Assembly (NCBI RefSeq): GCF_000017565.1
Contig: NC_009719.1
Span: 2,835,001-2,899,000, forward strand
Reading direction: 5' to 3'
Length of the DNA stretch: 64,000 nt
Source: Parvibaculum lavamentivorans DS-1
Lineage (GTDB): Bacteria; Pseudomonadota; Alphaproteobacteria; Parvibaculales; Parvibaculaceae
Positions within the stretch are counted from its first letter, which is position 1; each line of letters opens with the position of its first letter. A program made the position numbers and the translations under genes. The notes under the pieces were generated by a model. That model did no database searches, was not told the origin of the DNA, and saw nothing but the letters and a program-made list of their open reading frames with translations. Positions 51,444 to 58,826 of this stretch are shown piece by piece.

Positions 51444-51905
51444 TTGAACACAGCCCTTGTTGCCGATCTTTCGCCCGCCTCGCGCCGCGCCGCGAGCCAC
51501 CTGCTCGAACGCCTCGGCTTTCGGGTGGCGGGAGCGTCCGGCAGCGAGGAGGCGCTGGCGATGGCGGCGGGTACGGCGCCGGACCTCATCATGATCGACG
51601 GGCGGCTGGAAATGCCGAGCGGCGGGCTGCTGGTAGAGGCGTTGCGGCGCCTGCCGGGTGGGCAGGATTTCTGCCTTTTCCATGTGACGGGCGATGCCGC
51701 GCCGGCATCGGTGCGCCGCGCGATCGAGGCTGGGGCCGACGACTATCTCGCGAAGCCGTTCGATGAGGCGTTGCTTGCCTTCAAGCTGGGGCAGGCGCGG
51801 ACGCGCGGGCGGCTCGCCGGGCGGTCGCACTTGCGGCTGGTGCAGGACAATTCAGCCGCCGGCGCCACGGCGTGGCGCTTTGGGCTGTTTGGCAAGGCCG
51901 TCTGA
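51444..51905 (+). CDS. Stand-alone response-regulator receiver domain protein
   Basis: A 153-residue single receiver domain. Phospho-acceptor Asp lies in LIMIDGRLEMPSGG; Lys near AKPFDEALL. The first 10 residues (NTALVADLSP) fit beta1. There is no output domain, as in PleD/CheY-type small receivers. The start is TTG at 51444 with GGAG two bases away; other starts are not in frame. A CtrA-like motif is upstream. The partner kinase is not in the window. Confidence 0.85.
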   Translation: MNTALVADLSPASRRAASHLLERLGFRVAGASGSEEALAMAAGTAPDLIMIDGRLEMPSGGLLVEALRRLPGGQDFCLFHVTGDAAPASVRRAIEAGADDYLAKPFDEALLAFKLGQARTRGRLAGRSHLRLVQDNSAAGATAWRFGLFGKAV

Positions 51906-51923
51906 TATCCACATTGTGGATAT
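51905..51923. repeat. Palindrome after the receiver gene
   Basis: Perfect 9-bp arms ATATCCACA/TGTGGATAT around one T, starting at the last base of the receiver stop codon. No T-run follows, so it may be a protein-binding site or mRNA-stabilising hairpin rather than a terminator. Confidence 0.6.
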
Positions 51924-52005
51924 GTGCCCAAGCCTTTGAAATCACCTATATATAGAGTTGATCCTGAGATTTAGGGTTAAGGCGCCCTTGCGCCCCAAGA
52001 TATTG

Positions 52006-52045
52006 AGAGATTGAATCCGCTTGCGGACCCAATCTCTTGTTTTTG
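52006..52045 (+). terminator. Terminator after the receiver gene
   Basis: AGAGATTG (52006-52013) pairs with CAATCTCT (52030-52037), with a smaller inner TCCG/CGGA stem, followed by TGTTTTTG. Located between receiver and the convergent MFS gene ends. Confidence 0.7.
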
Positions 52046-52048
52046 CTG

Positions 52049-53467
52049 TCACTTTTCGTTCTGGGTGCTCCAGTGCTTCAGGTAGTCGAGGCTCGCGAGA
52101 TAAGGCTTCAGCCCGAGGAAGCCCGCGACGATGGCGAGGGTCAAGACGATGGCCGGTACCACTGCCAGCGAGTAGCGCAGCATCGCTTCATCGCCATAGA
52201 CATAGTCCGTCACCAGCGCGATCGAGGTGGGGCCGAGGCCGAGGCCGATGATCGTGACCACGAAAATCAGGATGGCGGAGGCGAAGCCGCGCATCTGGTT
52301 CGGCATCAGTTCCTGGAGCGCGGAGGGGCCGGCGCCGGTGGTGAAAGTGGCGAAAAAGGTCGAGGGGCAGAGCAGCAAAAGCGCAATCCAGGGGTCGTCC
52401 ACCAGCGGATAGGCGATGGAGAAGGGGAAGGCGGCAAGGCCGGTGAAGGCGCAGACCATCATGCGGCCGTTGCGGATGCCCTTGCCGGTCAGGAAGTCGC
52501 CCGTCCAGCCGCCCGCGATGACGCCGGTGGTGCCGAAGATGACGATGACGAGGCCATACCAGAAGCCCGCTTCGGGATAGGTCCAGCCGTGGGTGCGGAC
52601 GAAGAGGGTCGGAATCCAGGCAGCGACGCCATAGGCCATCATGGCCGAGAGGGCGTAGCAGAGGTTAAGCGGCACAATGGTGCGCCAGTTTTTGCCCATA
52701 TATTCAAAGACTTCCTTCACCGGCACCTCGACGCGGCGGGAGATGCCGTCGGCGCCGGTTTCCTGACGGACATGGCCGCGGCGGACAGGCTCGCGAAGGG
52801 TCCAGACCCAGAGGGCGACAAGGATGCCGGGCAGGCCGACGACGAGGAAGGTGATTTGCCAGGCGTAGATTTCGCCGATCAGGGGCAGGGTGGCGCTGCC
52901 GCCTTCGGAGACGAGGGCGATAACGGCGGCGCCGATGATGAGGGCGAGGCCGGCGCCGATATAGACGCCCATGCCATAGACGCCGAGCGCAAAACCCAAG
53001 CGTTTCGGCGGAAAATAGTCCGCGATGATGGAATAGGCGGCGGGCGAGAGCGCCGCCTCGCCGACGCCGACGCCGGCGCGGAAGACGAAAAGCATCAGGA
53101 AGGAGCGCGCGGTGCCGCACAGCGCGGTCATCAAGCTCCAAACGAAGACGCCGAGGGCGATGATGTTGACGCGGTGGTAGCGGTCCACCAGACGGCCGAT
53201 CGGGAGGCCTGCAACACAGTAAAAGGCAGCAAAAGCAAAGCCTTGCAGCAGGCTCATTTGCGTGTCGGAGATGGCCAGATCCCGTTTGATGGGTCCGACC
53301 AGGAGGCTCAGAATCTGCCGGTCGATGAAGGAGAAGGTGTAGGCGAGGACGAGAATACCGACCACGTACCAGCCGTAAATGGCTTTGGGATAAGGCTTTT
53401 CCGCCTCTTCTTTTGCAGGGTGATGAAGACTCTCCTCGACTTCCGCCGCGACGTCGATCTCGGCCAT
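52049..53467 (-). CDS. MFS transporter (spinster-like)
   Basis: A 472-residue 12-helix MFS protein. N-terminus VVGILVLAYTFSFIDRQILSLLVGPIKRDLAIS is followed by the MFS loop motif GRLVDRYHRVN and GEAALSPAAYSIIADYFPPKRLGFALGVYGMGVYIGAGL. This fits the spinster-like family, which exports or takes up lipids or organic acids; the substrate is unknown. GGAGGGAGG precedes the ATG. It is divergent from the SLT gene with a sigma-54 promoter in between. Confidence 0.9.
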   Translation of the reverse strand: MAEIDVAAEVEESLHHPAKEEAEKPYPKAIYGWYVVGILVLAYTFSFIDRQILSLLVGPIKRDLAISDTQMSLLQGFAFAAFYCVAGLPIGRLVDRYHRVNIIALGVFVWSLMTALCGTARSFLMLFVFRAGVGVGEAALSPAAYSIIADYFPPKRLGFALGVYGMGVYIGAGLALIIGAAVIALVSEGGSATLPLIGEIYAWQITFLVVGLPGILVALWVWTLREPVRRGHVRQETGADGISRRVEVPVKEVFEYMGKNWRTIVPLNLCYALSAMMAYGVAAWIPTLFVRTHGWTYPEAGFWYGLVIVIFGTTGVIAGGWTGDFLTGKGIRNGRMMVCAFTGLAAFPFSIAYPLVDDPWIALLLLCPSTFFATFTTGAGPSALQELMPNQMRGFASAILIFVVTIIGLGLGPTSIALVTDYVYGDEAMLRYSLAVVPAIVLTLAIVAGFLGLKPYLASLDYLKHWSTQNEK

Positions 53468-53590
53468 TCCGTATTTCCTCCCTCCAGGTGGTGCATGGTT
53501 TTCCCATGCTTTTGAGGAAGCTTAACGCGGAAGGATGGAAATGCGCGCGAAAAACGCAGGGTTTCCGCGATATTGAACGGTAAATTGAAC

Positions 53591-53606
53591 TGGCACGGGG
53601 CTTGCG
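53591..53606 (+). promoter_or_regulatory. Sigma-54 promoter (-24/-12)
   Basis: TGGCACGGGGCTTGCG matches the sigma-54 consensus: GG at 53592-53593 and GC at 53604-53605, exactly 10 bases apart. It is about 33 bp before the ATG of the SLT-type gene, a normal leader. Flagellar and surface genes in alphaproteobacteria often use this sigma factor. Confidence 0.8.
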
Positions 53607-53638
53607 ACCTTGCTCACCGGAATGAGAGGAAAAACCGG

Positions 53639-54637
53639 ATGAGCCTTGTCGAAACCATTGGCATACAGCCGACAATCGCCACCGCGCTGCAGGCCGCGAG
53701 CCAGCGCACGGGGACCGATTTCGACTATCTGCTGAAGACGGCCATGCGCGAGTCGAGCCTGAATTGTGAAGCACAATCAAAGACTTCCAGCGCCTGCGGG
53801 TTGTTCCAGTTCACCGAACAGAGCTGGCTCGGCACCCTGAAGAAGCATGGCGAGGCGCTGGGTCTCGGTGACTATTCGGCGTCGATCACGCGCAATGCCA
53901 ATGGCCGCTATGTCGTGGAAAATGCTGCCGAAAGGCAGGAAATTCTTGCCTTGCGGAACGATGCGCATGCTTCGGCGCTGATGGCGGGGGCTTATACGCA
54001 GGACAGCGCGGCGCATCTCGAGGGGCGGCTGGGGCGTGAGGTGAATGAGGGCGAGCTTTACATCGCGCATTTCCTCGGCGCGGGCGGCGCATCGAAGCTG
54101 ATCGGGGCGGCGGAAGACACGCCAAATGCCCGTGCGGACACGCTTTTTCCAGCTGCGGCGGATGCCAACCGGTCGATCTTCTACAATGCGGATGGGCGCG
54201 CGCGGACGGTTTCCGAGGTCTATCGGAACCTGGTGGCGAAGCATGAAAATGCCGATGCCTCGCGGATGCAGGAAATGGCGGAAAACCGTCCACTGTCATC
54301 GAACCGTAATCAAACCGTCACAAAGGAAAAACCGGGCTTCACGGAGCAGCCGGCGGGCGAGGCGCGACGGAGCTATGCGACACGCGGCGCGGCGGCTTTA
54401 TCCCCGGTTTCGGGCGGCGCCTATCCGGCCGCCAGCACGGGGACAAGTGTCGGACGCGCGCCGCTGCAACTTACCCCCGGTATCGTCGAATTGCTGGCCT
54501 CGCTCGACCCGATTCCCGAGGGCAGCGAAACGCTGCGGAGCGGGGACAAGAAAAATGCACGCGACGAAGCGGAAGCCCGCGACGAGCGGCGTGAGCGCGC
54601 GCGGATGCTGCCGCGCTCCGGCTTCGCCTATAGCTGA
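53639..54637 (+). CDS. SLT-type transglycosylase-fold protein
   Basis: A 332-residue protein. Residues 10-70 contain a lysozyme-like SLT core: FDYLLKTAMRESSLNCEAQ with the catalytic Glu, then SACGLFQFTEQSWLG. The catalytic domain continues to ELYIAHFLGAGGASKLIGAA. The C-terminal 110 residues are disordered, Gly/Ala/Arg-rich. No signal peptide is seen, so secretion must be by another route, such as the flagellar export apparatus. A sigma-54 promoter lies upstream. The AGAGGA precedes the ATG at 53639. A flagellum-linked muramidase is the leading inference. Confidence 0.78.
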   Translation: MSLVETIGIQPTIATALQAASQRTGTDFDYLLKTAMRESSLNCEAQSKTSSACGLFQFTEQSWLGTLKKHGEALGLGDYSASITRNANGRYVVENAAERQEILALRNDAHASALMAGAYTQDSAAHLEGRLGREVNEGELYIAHFLGAGGASKLIGAAEDTPNARADTLFPAAADANRSIFYNADGRARTVSEVYRNLVAKHENADASRMQEMAENRPLSSNRNQTVTKEKPGFTEQPAGEARRSYATRGAAALSPVSGGAYPAASTGTSVGRAPLQLTPGIVELLASLDPIPEGSETLRSGDKKNARDEAEARDERRERARMLPRSGFAYS

Positions 54638-54715
54638 GACGGAACCAAGTTCCATTCCTCCCGTTGGTAGAGGAAGGCGGCTTCAAGTCCGCCTGCATTC
54701 CGATTGGAGGTACTT

Positions 54716-54925
54716 GTGGAGACCGATTTCACGACTGCCCTGTGGTCCGGCGGCAATCTCTGGCTTCTCGTGGTCGGCGGCGGCGCGGTAGTGCTTGGCG
54801 TTGTATTCGCCTATGCCACGATGCAGTGGCGCACGGCGCGACAGGAAGAGACCCCTGCCGAGAAGGCCGAACGCGAAGTCGTGACGCGAGAGAATTTCGG
54901 AAAGACCGAGCAGGGCAAGCACTGA
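54716..54925 (+). CDS. Small single-span membrane protein
   Basis: A 69-residue protein with one hydrophobic helix (LWLLVVGGGAVVLGVVFAYA) and a charged tail (TPAEKAEREVVTRENFGK). A GTG at 54716 is used: TTGGAGG lies 5 bases before it. It is 78 bp downstream of the SLT gene. Function unknown. Confidence 0.65.
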   Translation: METDFTTALWSGGNLWLLVVGGGAVVLGVVFAYATMQWRTARQEETPAEKAEREVVTRENFGKTEQGKH

Positions 54926-54931
54926 TCCGTC

Positions 54932-55369
54932 TCAGCCAGCAAGAGCGAGCAGACGGCGGAGCGGTTGCGGTCGTTCGACGAGATCGGCAAGCGTGGTGTC
55001 GTCCAGCACGGCAAGCCAGGCATCGAGCGCCTGCTTCAGCACGCGCTTGAGGCGGCAGGCGGGGCCGATGCGGCAGCGGTCCGTCTCGGCCGCGAAACAT
55101 TCCACGATGCAGAAATCCTCTTCCATCGCCCGGACGACGTCGCCGATGCCGATTTTCCCGGCCGCGCGGGCGAGCCGCAGGCCGCCGCCGCGACCGCGCA
55201 GCGTTTCGACGAAGCCGGCGCGGCCGAGTTCATGCGCGACTTTCGTCAAATGGTTGCGCGAGATGCTGTAGCTCTCCGCCACTTCGGAAATGGTGGCAAT
55301 CTCATCCGGCTTCAGCGCCAGATAAGTGAGGAGGCGCAGCGCATAATCCGTATGGAGGGTGAGGCGCAT
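54932..55369 (-). CDS. nsrR: Rrf2-family regulator, NsrR-type nitric-oxide sensor
   Basis: A 145-residue Rrf2 winged-helix protein: HTDYALRLLTYLALKPDE, then ISEVAESYSISRNHLTKVAHELGRAGFVETLRGRGGGLRLAR. The cysteines FCIVECFAAETDRCRIGPAC include a C-x7-C-x5-C set, as in B. subtilis NsrR, that can hold a [4Fe-4S] cluster sensitive to NO. It is divergent from a group III truncated haemoglobin gene, with an NsrR-like palindrome between. It probably represses that gene until NO destroys the cluster. Confidence 0.9.
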   Translation of the reverse strand: MRLTLHTDYALRLLTYLALKPDEIATISEVAESYSISRNHLTKVAHELGRAGFVETLRGRGGGLRLARAAGKIGIGDVVRAMEEDFCIVECFAAETDRCRIGPACRLKRVLKQALDAWLAVLDDTTLADLVERPQPLRRLLALAG

Positions 55370-55442
55370 GGGGAGCTTTCGTGAACCGGCGAAATGCCGC
55401 AGGCGGGAAATGTTGCATTCGGCGCCGCGAGGCGTGACTTTA

Positions 55443-55465
55443 AAGATGTATCAAAGATACATGTT
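55443..55465. promoter_or_regulatory. NsrR-type operator
   Basis: Perfect arms ATGTATC/GATACAT around AAA (55446-55462), within AAG..GTT edges, matching the general AAGATGTAT-type NsrR consensus. It lies 20 bp before the haemoglobin start and 73 bp before NsrR start, so could regulate both. Confidence 0.75.
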
Positions 55466-55481
55466 AAAGGAGCGGGCGATA

Positions 55482-55949
55482 ATGGGCAATGACGAACCGG
55501 GCGGTGGCGAAGGCGAAAGCGAGAATGCCCGCTGGTGCATCGACGAGGATGCGAAGCGCCGCGCGACCGACGAGCAGGAAATCGAGCGGCTGGTGCGCGC
55601 TTTTTATGTGAAGGTGCGGAGCGATGCGGTTCTCGGGCCGATCTTCGACGGCGTCATCGGCGAGGACTGGGAACCGCATCTGAAAAAGATGTTCGACTTC
55701 TGGTCCTCCGTGATGCTGACCACCGGCCGCTACAAGGGGCAGCCGATGCGGGCGCATCTGAAGCTGAAAGAGGTGAGCCCCTCGCATTTCGACCGCTGGC
55801 TGACGCTTTTCCGCGAGACGGCGGACGAGATCTGCGCGCCGGAAGTGGCGGACCTCTTCACGGAGAAGGCGGCGCGGATCGCGGAGAGCCTGCAGCTCGG
55901 TATGTTCTTCGAGCCGGCGCTGCACGATCCGGAACGGCAAAGACGCTGA
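55482..55949 (+). CDS. Group III truncated haemoglobin
   Basis: A 155-residue protein of the truncated-globin group III. The first 25 residues are an acidic extension. Then EQEIERLVRAFYVKVRSDAVLGPIFDGVIGEDWEPHLKKMFDFWSSVMLTTGRYKGQPMRAHLKL shows the PE-loop and distal residues, and PSHFDRWLTLFRE contains the proximal His. Such globins bind O2 and NO; with NsrR control it is likely involved in NO detoxification. ATG at 55482 follows AAGGAG. Cytoplasmic. Confidence 0.92.
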   Translation: MGNDEPGGGEGESENARWCIDEDAKRRATDEQEIERLVRAFYVKVRSDAVLGPIFDGVIGEDWEPHLKKMFDFWSSVMLTTGRYKGQPMRAHLKLKEVSPSHFDRWLTLFRETADEICAPEVADLFTEKAARIAESLQLGMFFEPALHDPERQRR

Positions 55950-56022
55950 GGACATTCCGACGCGGGACGGCTTTGCGGGAAATCTGTTACATAGAAACGG
56001 TCTGAAGCAGAACGGGGCCGGC

Positions 56023-58740
56023 GTGGCAGCATCGCAGGAAAAAGTCGCAGCGCCGCAAGCGCGCGCATGGCATTCGCTGGAGCGCGAGGCCGTTCTGGCC
56101 GAGACCGGCAGCGGGCATGGCGGCATCTCCGAGGAGGAGGCGGCGCGGCGGCTCGAAGCCTATGGGCCGAACCGGCTGCCCCGCGCGAAGCCTCGCGGGC
56201 TCGCGATGCGCTTTCTCCTCCAGTTTCACAATCTCCTCATCTATGTGCTGATCGCGGCGGGTGTTCTCGCGGCGGGGATCGGCCATGTGACCGACGCTGC
56301 CGTGATCCTGCTGGTCGTCATCCTGAATGCGATTATCGGCGTCGTACAGGAAGGGCGCGCGGAACAGGCGCTCAACGCGATACGCGACATGATCGATCCG
56401 CATGCCTCGGTGATGCGTGGCGGACGGCGGCTGACGATCGGCGCGGACGAGGTGGTGCCGGGCGATGTGGTGCTGCTGGAAGCGGGGGATCGGGTGCCCG
56501 CCGACCTGCGGCTGCTGAAAGCGCACAACCTGAAAGCCGACGAGGCGGCACTGACGGGCGAGTCCGTGCCGGTCGACAAGAGCACCTCCCCGGTGGATGC
56601 AGGAGCGCCGCTGGGCGACCGCTTTTCAATGGCGTTTTCCGGCACCTTCATCGCCGCCGGACAAGGGGCAGGCGTGGCCGTGGCCACGGGCGCGGCAACG
56701 GAGCTTGGACATATCAGCGGTATGCTCGGCGATGTCGAGCGGCTGACGACGCCGCTGGTGCGGCAGATGAACCTGTTCGCACGGCAGGTGACTGTGGCGG
56801 TGCTTGGCGTTTCCGCGCTCGTCTTTCTCTACGCGGTTTTCGCGGGCGGCTATTCGTTCAGCGACGCCTTCATGGTGATGGTGGGGCTGGCGGTTGCGGC
56901 GATCCCCGAAGGGCTGCCCGCCGTCATGACCATTGCGCTTGCCGTCGGCGTGCGGCGCATGGCGAGCCGCAATGCCATCATCCGCCAGCTGCCCGCCGTG
57001 GAGACGCTGGGATCGGTGTCGGTGATCTGTTCCGACAAGACCGGCACGCTGACCCGCAACGAGATGACGGTGCGCGCGGCGGTGACGGCGGCTGGACGAA
57101 CGGATGTCGAAGGGGCGGGCTATGCGCCGGAGGGGCGGTTTCTCGCGGATGGGGCGCCTGCCGACATTGCCGCCTATCCGGTGGTGGAGGAATTGTCGCT
57201 GGCGGGGCTGCTGTGCAACGACGCGCATCTGCGCCATGCGGACGGGAACTGGCTGGTGGATGGCGACCCGATGGAGGGGGCGCTGGTTTCGCTTGCGGCG
57301 AAAGCGGGGCACGACATCGACGCCGCGCGCCAACGCTTCACGCGGCTCGACGTCATTCCCTTCGATGCGCGGCATCGCTACATGGCGACGCTCAATGCGC
57401 GCGGGAGCGGCGCGCCGGTGCTTTACCTGAAAGGCGCGCCCGAGCAGGTGGTGGCGATGTGCGCGCGCGCCGCGACGGCGGAGGGCGAGGGGGCGGTGGA
57501 CGCGGATTACTGGCAGCGGCAGATCGAGGCGCTGGCTTCCGACGGCCAACGCGTGATTGCGCTGGCGCGGCGCGTGATGCCGGAGGGTTGCACGGAGATT
57601 TCGCCGCGCGATGCGGAAGAGGGGCTGACATTACTCGGCATTGCCGGGCTGATCGATCCGCCGCGCGAGGAAGCGATGAAGGCGGTGGCCGAATGCAGGG
57701 CGGCGGGCATCAGCGTCAAGATGATTACCGGCGACCACGCCGCCACCGCCTGCGCGATCGCGCGGCAGCTCGGCATTGCCGACGAGCCGAGGACCGTGAC
57801 GGGCGCGGAACTGGACCGGATGGCGGATGATGAATTCCGCAGGACGGCGCGGGAGGCGGCGGTGTTCGCGCGGACGAGCCCGGAACACAAACTGAGGCTG
57901 GTGGAGGCGTTGCAATCGGACGGCTCGGTGATCGCGATGACGGGCGACGGCGTGAACGACGCGCCGGCGCTGAAGCGCGCGGATGTGGGCGTCGCGATGG
58001 GCGGCAAGGGAACGGAGGCGGCGAAGGAGGCGAGCGAGATGGTGCTGGCCGACGACAATTTCGCGTCTATCGTCGCCGCCGTGCGCGAAGGGCGGACGGT
58101 CTATGACAATATCACCAAGGTGATCACCTGGACGCTGCCGACCAATGGCGGCGAGGCGCTGACCATCATTCTCGCGATCCTGTTCGGGCTGACGCTGCCT
58201 GTGACGCCGGTGCAGATTCTCTGGATCAACATGGTGACGGCGGTGGCGCTCGGCCTGACGCTGTCGTTCGAGCCGACGGAGGCGGGCGCGATGCGCCGGC
58301 CGCCGCGACAGGCGGGGCAGAGGCTGCTGTCGGGCAGGCTGCTGTGGCGGATCGTTTTCGTCTCGCTGCTGATGGTGGCGGGCACGTTCGGCATCTATGC
58401 CTGGGCGACGAGCCGGGGCCTGCCGGTGGAGACGGCGCGGACGATGGTGGTGAACGCGCTGGTCGTCATGGAAATCTTCTATCTTTTCAGCGTGCGCTAT
58501 GTGCATGGCACGTCGCTGACATGGCGGGGGGTGCTGGGCACGCCCGCCGTTCTCGCGGGCGTGGGGACGGTAATCGCGGCGCAGTTCGCCTTTACCTATA
58601 TGCCGTTCCTTCAGGGCATTTTCGGCAGCAGGCCGGTCTCCCTGACCGACGGTGCCGTCATAGTCGGCGCGGGCATTTTGTTGCTGGTCGTGGTCGAGAT
58701 CGAGAAGCGCGTGGCGGCGCGGTTCGGATTTGTAAGGTGA
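56023..58740 (+). CDS. P-type cation-transporting ATPase (P2 type)
   Basis: A 905-residue P-type ATPase. GTG at 56023 is used. Actuator motif LTGESVPVDKS, phosphorylation site CSDKTGTLTRNEMTV (Asp 338), ATP-binding LKGAPEQVVAMC, hinge MTGDGVNDAPALKRADVGVAMG. The membrane motif PEGLPAVMTIALAVGVRRMA is typical for P2A/P2C pumps (Ca, Na/K or Mn). The ion is not shown. C-terminal cation-ATPase domain (FFYLFSVRYVHGTSLTW-type) is present. Ten membrane helices. It stands alone upstream of the carboxylase. Confidence 0.9.
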   Translation: MAASQEKVAAPQARAWHSLEREAVLAETGSGHGGISEEEAARRLEAYGPNRLPRAKPRGLAMRFLLQFHNLLIYVLIAAGVLAAGIGHVTDAAVILLVVILNAIIGVVQEGRAEQALNAIRDMIDPHASVMRGGRRLTIGADEVVPGDVVLLEAGDRVPADLRLLKAHNLKADEAALTGESVPVDKSTSPVDAGAPLGDRFSMAFSGTFIAAGQGAGVAVATGAATELGHISGMLGDVERLTTPLVRQMNLFARQVTVAVLGVSALVFLYAVFAGGYSFSDAFMVMVGLAVAAIPEGLPAVMTIALAVGVRRMASRNAIIRQLPAVETLGSVSVICSDKTGTLTRNEMTVRAAVTAAGRTDVEGAGYAPEGRFLADGAPADIAAYPVVEELSLAGLLCNDAHLRHADGNWLVDGDPMEGALVSLAAKAGHDIDAARQRFTRLDVIPFDARHRYMATLNARGSGAPVLYLKGAPEQVVAMCARAATAEGEGAVDADYWQRQIEALASDGQRVIALARRVMPEGCTEISPRDAEEGLTLLGIAGLIDPPREEAMKAVAECRAAGISVKMITGDHAATACAIARQLGIADEPRTVTGAELDRMADDEFRRTAREAAVFARTSPEHKLRLVEALQSDGSVIAMTGDGVNDAPALKRADVGVAMGGKGTEAAKEASEMVLADDNFASIVAAVREGRTVYDNITKVITWTLPTNGGEALTIILAILFGLTLPVTPVQILWINMVTAVALGLTLSFEPTEAGAMRRPPRQAGQRLLSGRLLWRIVFVSLLMVAGTFGIYAWATSRGLPVETARTMVVNALVVMEIFYLFSVRYVHGTSLTWRGVLGTPAVLAGVGTVIAAQFAFTYMPFLQGIFGSRPVSLTDGAVIVGAGILLLVVVEIEKRVAARFGFVR

Positions 58741-58826
58741 GAACTTCCGAAGGCCGGGTTTGACAGGGGCGGTCCATCTCCCTACTCCAATTGGTAAAAG
58801 CCATTGGGGCGAGGGAGGCCCGATCC

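Noticed and set aside
54655-54715. A tRNA-like piece (GTTGGTAGAGG followed by a stem-loop)
   Set aside because: No acceptor stem, no T-loop and no CCA or matching 3' end. It is only a leader of the small membrane-protein gene.
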